From Ischnura elegans (Eukaryota > Arthropoda > Insecta > Odonata > Coenagrionidae): 64,000 nucleotides of DNA. The notes beneath the pieces were generated by a model. The model was not told where the DNA came from. It did no database searches and saw only the letters and a program-made list of their open reading frames with translations. The DNA is taken from contig NC_060250.1 of assembly GCF_921293095.1 (NCBI RefSeq), positions 12,666,001-12,730,000 of the forward strand, read 5' to 3'. Shown here piece by piece: positions 58,110 to 64,000 of this stretch (position 1 is the first letter of the stretch; each line of letters opens with the position of its first letter). The translations under genes were made by a program, and so were the position numbers.

Positions 58110-58316
58110 CCATGGGGTATTTAAGAAATATTCTGACAGCCTCCCCTCCCTCCATGGACTTCCCTCATAAATCGGCAGTAAGGACTTCTCTCTTTCTGTC
58201 TATATTTGAAAATATTTGTCTTCATTCCCCGCCACCGCCTTCGAAGATTTCTACCCTCCAATACTGTTTTCAACGTCCCCTCCCCGCTGATAACTCGCTC
58301 CATCCATACCTTTCGT
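58110..58316 (-). mobile_element. LINE family A, 3' half of an interrupted copy
   Basis: Minus strand: WMERVISGEGTLKTVLEGRN, then a basic stretch and KYRQKERSPYC and REVHGGRGG. This follows in order from the upstream part at 58590-58792, the two being separated by a 232-bp foldback. Frame is nearly intact over 70 codons. Confidence 0.78.
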
Positions 58317-58548
58317 TTCGAAACTTGAAGCACCTTCGTGGCGGAAAGGCTTCATATTAATAATGAAAGACACTTTGTTTCTTCCACAATTTTGTAAAAT
58401 TTCTATTTTATTGCCAGTTTCGGTGCCAGCTAATACACCATTGATAACGGTGATAAAATAGAAATTTTTATAAACTTGTGGAAGAAACAAAGCGTTTCTC
58501 GTTATTAATTAGGAGCCCTCCCACCACATACGTGCTTCAAGTTCCGAT
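58317..58548. mobile_element. Foldback element with ~97-bp arms inside LINE family A
   Basis: Arms 58317 to about 58412 and about 58454-58548 are inverted repeats sharing AACTTGAAGCAC, TTTGTTTCTTCCACAA and AAATTTCTATTTTAT. The ~40-base centre on the minus strand (58445-58413) holds ATCAATGGTG, an AGCTGG loop, then CACCGAAACTGGC: a GGTG/CACC stem II leading to GAAAC, with an eroded first box. The right arm repeats the beginning (TTGATAACGGTG). This is a hammerhead-bearing Penelope-like inverted pair that landed in a LINE copy. Confidence 0.75.
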
Positions 58549-58589
58549 TTAATTTCGAGTGCGAGTTTGGCACATAAAATGAAGCTTCA

Positions 58590-58792
58590 TCTCAGCCTTT
58601 CGTCTCCGCATCTCATCTGGAAGATGCCTCTCCTCACCCACCATGTCCAGCACTTCGTCCCTCTCTCCGTCCACTGCACGATCGCCAATCCTTCTCCACA
58701 TCAACATCTCCCTAAGGCCCATCCTCAAGGCCCCAGTATCTTCTCTAGTCCCTCTGCCTCATCGTCCACGGTTCCTCAACGTAAAACACTCC
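58590..58792 (-). mobile_element. LINE family A, 5' half of an interrupted copy
   Basis: Minus strand: a CFTLRNRG/EPWTMRQRD segment (the ExWTLR motif), then MLMWRRIGDRAVDGERDEVL, DMVGEERHLPDEMRRRKAEM. The order matches the 7858-8292 copy (WTLRKE, MWIWRR, MVGEER). It stops where the foldback begins; the missing link is the WMDGVL motif, found beyond the insertion. Confidence 0.8.
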
Positions 58793-58859
58793 AGAACGTC
58801 GGGAATAAACATTTAAATTTTATTTGTGCAATATCGAGAGTTGTTTGAGGCATAATCCG

Positions 58860-59330
58860 GTGGAATTCCTACACGTTAAACGTTTCTTTGAATTTTCTAC
58901 AGGTAATTTATTTTCACTGCAAGTATGAAAACATTTTGTATAGCCTTCGCCTGAAGAGAATTCACATCTTTACCTGAACACCATTCATCATATTTTGAAA
59001 AAATCGGAGTATTTGTGGAAAATTGCCTGCAGCTTACATACTATTTTCAGCGTTTTATTCTGCCTATTGAATTGATTTTAGATTAGACAATGTGAACTCC
59101 CTTTGAGTCCTTGTTCCATAATTTCTTCCTATTTAAAATCAGCGATCGATCGTAAAAAGTGAAAAATTGACTCGCGGTGAAAAAAATGGATATAAAATGG
59201 CATCTACATTTTCCATTGGCACTCGTGTCGATCGCTGAGGGAAGGGAAACATATGACTTCATCACCGCGATGATGTTTCCTTTGCTGCGAGGGGTGAGAA
59301 AAGGGGTGGGAAGAGTGTGGAACGGGGCTG
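58860..59330. other. Stretch without recognised gene
   Basis: A TTTGTGGAAAATTGC box at 59013 resembles the sequence next to hammerhead cores at 24730 and 24930, possibly another eroded Penelope-like end. Confidence 0.3.
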
Positions 59331-59481
59331 ACGACACCTCGTCGCATGATTACCACCCATTCCCCGCCGCGCGCGCGCTCGTTCATCCCGTTATCCGCCA
59401 GGTGTCGCTATTGTCGCCACACTTTCCCGCGCGCGTGAAACCGCTGAATGTGTGGGCAAGGTGTGGGCCATGGAAAGTGGA

Positions 59482-59513
59482 GGGGGTAAGGTGGGGGCTG
59501 AGGGGGCGGGGGG
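59482..59513 (+). other. G-quadruplex-type G-run cluster
   Basis: Runs of 5, 5, 5 and 6 G at 59482-59486, 59493-59497, 59502-59506 and 59508-59513, with loops of 6, 4 and 1 bases. It lies in a CpG-containing patch at 59330-59560 that includes a GCGCGCGCGC run. Confidence 0.7.
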
Positions 59514-59971
59514 TTTATGGGTTGAGGGGTGGCACACACTTCCGGGTCCTCAGCGATGAACGGAGCAGCGAATTTTGCCAAAACCCCAATATGGTATTAT
59601 TGGTTGAAAATTTTTACCGAGGAATATAGGGGGGCTACTCATGCTCTCAGAAGAAACTAATAATCTCCATCGCAGAATGTTATACCATGGCCTAATCGAC
59701 GAATATCGATTCTAGAAGGTTCTAACGGCTCCGTTATGTCATGCATTTTTTATACAGTCACCGGTATTAAAGTGCAAAGGAACGTAAAAAAAACTTTGCA
59801 AATTTCTTAATTAATGGCATATATTTTAATTTTGTGTACTCTTATGGGCATGATCGCACTAATATGACCCTACCTTTTATATAGAACAACACTTTTCCCC
59901 TCTCCCCTTAAGACATAAACCGTTTGTGCGCCGTATGCGTGAGAAAAATCATTAAAGTATTCTGCCGTTTG

Positions 59972-60155
59972 AGGTAGGTTTTCATTGAGTATTTTTGAAG
60001 TAATCTTTCATGGGCCTCTCTCTTTAATTCACATTAAGGTCTACTCCCTTTCATTATATCACATAATCCTATTCTCTTTCTTTCTTTCCCTCGTTTACCC
60101 AAAATTCTATACCCTACAGCACTGCTTTCAACACAACCCTCCCCCCGAGGTTTAC
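59972..60155 (-). mobile_element. Degenerate LINE 3' end (family A)
   Basis: Minus-strand counterpart of 58110-58290: shares the CTACAGCACTGCTTTCAACA, CCTCCCC, TATTCTCTTTCTTTC and AGTCCTTA/AGGTCTAC boxes on + and the 3' AGGTAGGTTTTCATTGAGTA box. Badly degraded. Confidence 0.6.
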
Positions 60156-60199
60156 CGTAGAAAGTTCCATTTCATAAGAATGTTTTATGCATAAAAAAT

Positions 60200-61960
60200 A
60201 TGCTCACTTAATTTGTGAGCGAATTACTGTACTGAGAAGGTCCTCAACTTTAAAAAATTATTACTAAAAGTAACGAAGGCAGCGATGTCAAATATATTAT
60301 ATACGAAAATTACCATAAAATATCTATCTCTAAAGTAATGTAATGAAAGATTACAGTAAACCGTACAATTAAATTAAAATAAAGTTACTATACGATTTTC
60401 TCACATCTTGCAGGAAAATAAACTTAAAAATTAACTTTAACATATCCTAATCTCACCGCGACTTGCCATAAGCGAATTTTTAAGATTATTTTTGTATTTT
60501 AAATGTATTTATAACCGGGAATGTAAACCATCATGATTCTTTTCCGTCGTAATATGTCATATCTTAGAATATATGGAGGTTTTTATGGTCGTAAGTTCCA
60601 TTTTGGAGCCTTGGCGCTGATATCGGCTGAATTGCTACCGTACGAGGAGAGGGCCATTTGCGCTTCGAAGTCATCCATACGTCGCCGTGAAAAGGAGAGC
60701 ATTTTCGGCGATTTTCTGAGATGCGTGCGGTGAGGGCGGAAGCAGCATCGTCAGCAAAGAATTGAATGAAGGAGGAGAGAGAGAGCTCTCTTTCTTTGGC
60801 TTTCTCCTCGAAAGCGGCGCCCCCGTGTGGCTTGAACGGCGTCTAAGGTTTCAAGGCTTGCCGCAAGTGAGCGACGAGGTTTTCCATCCAGCAGACGTCA
60901 TTCAATGTTAGAATGGTCCCTCAAAGAAAAACTCATCCCGCTCCGTCGGAGAGAAGAGAAGCCGTGATTCCGAAGCGATCTCAATCTAATCAATCAACCT
61001 ACGTCATTTCCGGCATGTGTATTACAGAGAGCATCCTTTGTTTCGATGCTGCATGCTTGCGCTAAAACTTTCTACTTGTAAGGACTGAAGTTATTTTAAG
61101 ATTCCATTTACTCTTTGAATGACTTCTGAATGGACACTTCAATGTATACAGTAACAATGACTGGAATGGACACTTCAAGAATAATAATATTCAATTATTT
61201 TACTATTGAAAAAACTGGTTAAAGATTTTCCTGCATATCTTTGTTGAATTTGAGTGAAAAATCAGGATACTCTGCAATAATGTGCATTAGCTAGTAGGTG
61301 TGCAAAGTAGTCTTACTATACTAAGAATAAGGCATTCGTGTTCTTATTTTATCCTTATAGATTCTAAATGATCATGGTAAATGCGTTCTATTCTGTACTC
61401 AGGGAAAAGAAATAATGCGCAAAATCGTGTTTTTCTTAAATGATAAAATATTTTCCTGGTTAAATGTTCTGTTAATAAATGTTATAAATTTAGTCGGTAC
61501 ACGCATTAGTGAGCGCGCGTTCTCGATAAAATTCATTCATTCGGAGAATATTATCTTCTGTATTTCTGCTCCGTAAATAGGAATATTCTCAGAGTAAAAT
61601 GCTGCACACTGACCAATTTATTTAATGGCCGTTATATGCTGGCGAGTGTTTCACTAGGAGTAGGTATTCAGGGACAACGCCAGCAGGTACAGGCGAAGTG
61701 ACTTGGGGAGGAGGGAGGTGCATTATTTCTAAGATGTCCCAGAACTTTCGCATACCTTCAGCAGTTGGGCGCACCTGTGACTTGTACGGATGGGTTGGTT
61801 CTCCCGGGAAATAAACATGCTGCGAATGCTTTTTATATCTCCCGATTCTGAACGCAAAAACTTCGCAAGGGATAGTATCCCATGGTATTGGAGCCATGGG
61901 GGGTGGAGAGGGGTGGGATTTGCGGAAAAATTCCTCTCCCCCATCCCCCTTTGAAGGGAT
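60200..61960. other. Stretch without recognised gene
   Basis: AT-rich with a somewhat G/C-richer part at 60600-60860. No motifs. Confidence 0.4.
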
Positions 61961-61980
61961 GTGTGTGTGTGTGTGTGTGT
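61961..61980 (+). repeat. (GT)10 microsatellite
   Basis: Ten perfect GT units, within ORFs on both strands that it artificially lengthens (Cys/Val or His/Thr runs). Confidence 0.95.
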
Positions 61981-61999
61981 GCTGGGTGCCGTTCTGGAT

Positions 62000-63530
62000 A
62001 GGAGCGGCAATAAATCCCTCCCGAGACTCCATTGAATCTTTTTCGGCACCCGCACCGCGGATGAATAGATGGGATCGTTTCGCCCGAACATTGTGTGCGA
62101 GCTCGAGTGTGGGGAGACGGACGAAAGAGTCGAGTATTTCTCGATCCACTGCGCTCGCTGAAAAACAAGTTAGCATGCATCGCTTCCGATAGACGCGGGG
62201 CTAGAGACACTTGTGTTTTCAATGCCGCGCGTACGGTCGCCGGACGAATATTTTTCCGGGAATATTTTAGCCCTCCACTACTGCACGACTCGGAATTTTT
62301 TCCACCGGTGAAGTGGATGATGTAACGGGAAATTTTGTGCGGATATATTGGGGATATCTCGCCGAATATGTTGGCTACTTTGTTGCTTCCCGTGAATGAA
62401 AAACGCCCGCGTTTTAACCGAAGCTTCAATAAAAACAGTCCTGGATTAATATATTTACTCTAAAGGATGAGTTCATGTTAAAATGACAGATTGTTGAATT
62501 TCGTTTTTGTGGGGTGCAATCTGCGTCTAATTTTATTTTTTTAAATTATTTTTATTACTTATTGTACGTTTTTATTTTACTCGTATTTTCCAAAAATTGT
62601 TGACTGAGTTAAAGTAAACCGATCTCAAGTTTAAACTGATCGGAAACTCTTCTGTTATCTTTTGATGGATGCCTTCCACGCGGAACTGCTTACCCACTGC
62701 GGCTTTCCAGTCTTACTTGTCCTGGAAGTTTCTGCGACCGCCTCCGATGTTCCATCTATCTGCAAACATTTTCCTTGACGTTATTTCTGTCAAATTTCTT
62801 CCTCCTCGGGCGTCACACGATTTCACATGATGTTCCACTGAACATCGACGTTATTTCAACGCAGAATATATATTTACGCTCTCCAAGTGTCGTAACCCTT
62901 TTCATTTTTCAAAGAACTTCATTTTCTCTTTCTCTTCCTGCTGGTTTTCGGACGATATAGCCCGAAAAATCTTCGAATTCTGAGTTCCTCTTCGAAATGC
63001 TTTCCCAACAGCAAAGTTTTGTTTTTGTTAAAAATCTTATTTTTGTAAACTCTAAGTTTTTTCCCCCGAAAGATAACTTATATTAGAAAAGAAGTAGAAT
63101 TTCTTTTCGAATTTTGGCCTATCTTCCAATCGTGTGGCAACAATCAAATAACAGAATGTATATTAAAGATTCTTACAATATCTATTTCTGCAATATTTCT
63201 ACTTCTGTGTGACAGAAATTATTTCTTGTATAACATTGTATTTATTCCTTCTTTGGTTCACAATAACAATGTTGAAGTGTATTTTTTTGGAAGGAATATG
63301 AGGGAATCATTTTTACGTCTGCGTGACAGAAGTTGTACAGGATAAATTAGCGAATTAAGAAAAATATGAATGTGTAGATATTTAGGTTCGTTGCTCCAAC
63401 AGTTGTCTTCAGTAATCCAGTGAAATATATAGGTGATACATCAACGAGTTTCTTCAGAATGACCCGTAGCAATTTAGCTACCTGCACTGCGTGGCGACGA
63501 GGCCACAATCTAATGTTGTTCAAGTTCTAC
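62000..63530. other. Stretch without recognised gene
   Basis: AT-rich. A TTCTGTGTGACAGAAA palindrome near 63203 and a CTGCGTGACAGAAG relative near 63320 are the only structure noted. Confidence 0.4.
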
Positions 63531-63537
63531 GAGTGAT

Positions 63538-63571
63538 CTTGATGAAGAGGATTAATCTTCAGTGAAAGCAT
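63538..63571 (+). ncRNA. Hammerhead-like motif (weak)
   Basis: CTTGATGA is followed by an AGAGGATTAATCTT stem-loop and AGTGAAAGC. The box order is right, but the base after GAAA and the linker deviate. It could be chance. Confidence 0.3.
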
Positions 63572-63676
63572 GTCCTCGAAAGAAGAAAGTTGAAATAATA
63601 GAAAATGCCATTTCCTGTTTATTTTTATGATACTAATATACATGTAATTTACAGGTTGTAGGCTTCCATATTGAAT

Positions 63677-63800
63677 TAATACGAGGGTGCTTTATTTTCA
63701 ACCTCCGATCGCTCAGCAAAAACACCGTACAAGCGACAGGCGGGTACTGCCAACGCCATCTAAAGCAAAATAAGTAGGTGGCGTTGGTAGGTACTGCACG
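63677..63800. mobile_element. Mariner-like end with internal hairpin
   Basis: ACGAGGGTGCTTTATTTTCA (63681-63700) resembles the ACGAGGG(T)-type terminal repeat of mariner elements. A hairpin follows (63744-63794) in which GTACTGCCAACGCCATC pairs with GGTGGCGTTGG-AGGTAC. No opposite end was found, so it may be truncated. Confidence 0.45.
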
Positions 63801-64000
63801 CATAGGGCAACTGCGCGTCCTCCGCACTACATTCTAAAGTAATTTCTCATCGTAAGTTAGTCTAAGGAATCTCATTAACTGCACTGCCTCCATTTATTCT
63901 CCCGCCAAGAGTGCACTGCGGAGCGACAGCCAGAAAACTCGCCGAATGGCTTCACCATTGATATGTCTTGACCTTTATGGCGATAAAAGAGAATTTTTAA

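Noticed and set aside
61622-62429. ORFs of 184 and 198 codons on the minus strand
   Set aside because: Both cross the (GT)10 microsatellite, which creates His/Thr repeats; nothing else is recognisable.
1-64000. CRISPR array, prophage or bacterial operon
   Set aside because: No regularly spaced identical repeats, no Shine-Dalgarno-led tandem ORFs and no phage-type genes; the SINE and LINE content shows eukaryotic DNA.
1-64000. Known microRNA genes
   Set aside because: I scanned by eye for common conserved insect seeds and saw none with a proper hairpin; a covariance search would be needed to exclude others.

Overview
This window looks like non-genic chromosomal DNA (intergenic or a long intron) from an animal, most likely an arthropod and probably an insect. 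The base composition is AT-rich with scattered C/G-rich patches. There are no operons, no closely packed long ORFs and no convincing multi-exon host gene. The recognisable content is almost entirely decayed mobile DNA: 3'-truncated non-LTR retrotransposons, tRNA-headed SINEs, short inverted-repeat DNA transposons and Penelope-like terminal repeats carrying hammerhead-ribozyme-like motifs. These families are widespread in arthropods, but I cannot name the species from sequence alone.

Layout. 1-5 kb: mostly anonymous AT-rich DNA with one C-rich patch (1380-1870), a short motif array and an inverted pair of Penelope-like ends (4410-4622). 5.6-9.4 kb: several LINE 3' ends, a hAT-like inverted-repeat element and more Penelope-type sequence. 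10.4-12.2 kb: two oppositely oriented copies of a CR1/jockey-type LINE forming a ~290 bp inverted repeat. 13.7-16.2 kb is the most structured part. A near-perfect palindrome with 398 bp arms carries a mirrored 234 bp Harbinger-like MITE in each arm. It is joined to a TTAA-flanked, piggyBac-like element that holds a broken endonuclease/exonuclease/phosphatase-type ORF. 20-26.5 kb: a MITE cluster, a second, shorter copy of the TTAA element (23528-23924), LINE fragments, a possible SINE/LINE chimera, a tRNA-headed SINE and a hAT MITE. 26.5-31.3 kb: featureless. 31.5-42.2 kb: a second hAT MITE, an inverted pair of one SINE family, the second copy of a ~0.6-0.7 kb dispersed repeat, a well-preserved LINE 3' end (38322-38962) and a dense Penelope/hammerhead cluster near 41.7-42.2 kb. 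42-57 kb: C/G-rich patches, a 165 bp direct duplication (44 kb), small LINE/SINE remnants and a CpG-rich patch (56255-56730). 57-64 kb: two inverted Penelope-type hairpins (one inside a LINE copy), another LINE end, G-rich runs and a mariner-like end.

No genes work together here in the usual sense. The coherent biological signal is repeat ecology: LINE families and SINEs that may use their machinery, DNA transposons with matching terminal repeats, and at least ten hammerhead-like cores on both strands, often as closely spaced inverted pairs. Coding calls are limited to retroelement fragments and the EEP-like pseudogene. Long ORFs in C-rich patches were judged to be chance. All identifications are by eye; none was checked against a database.
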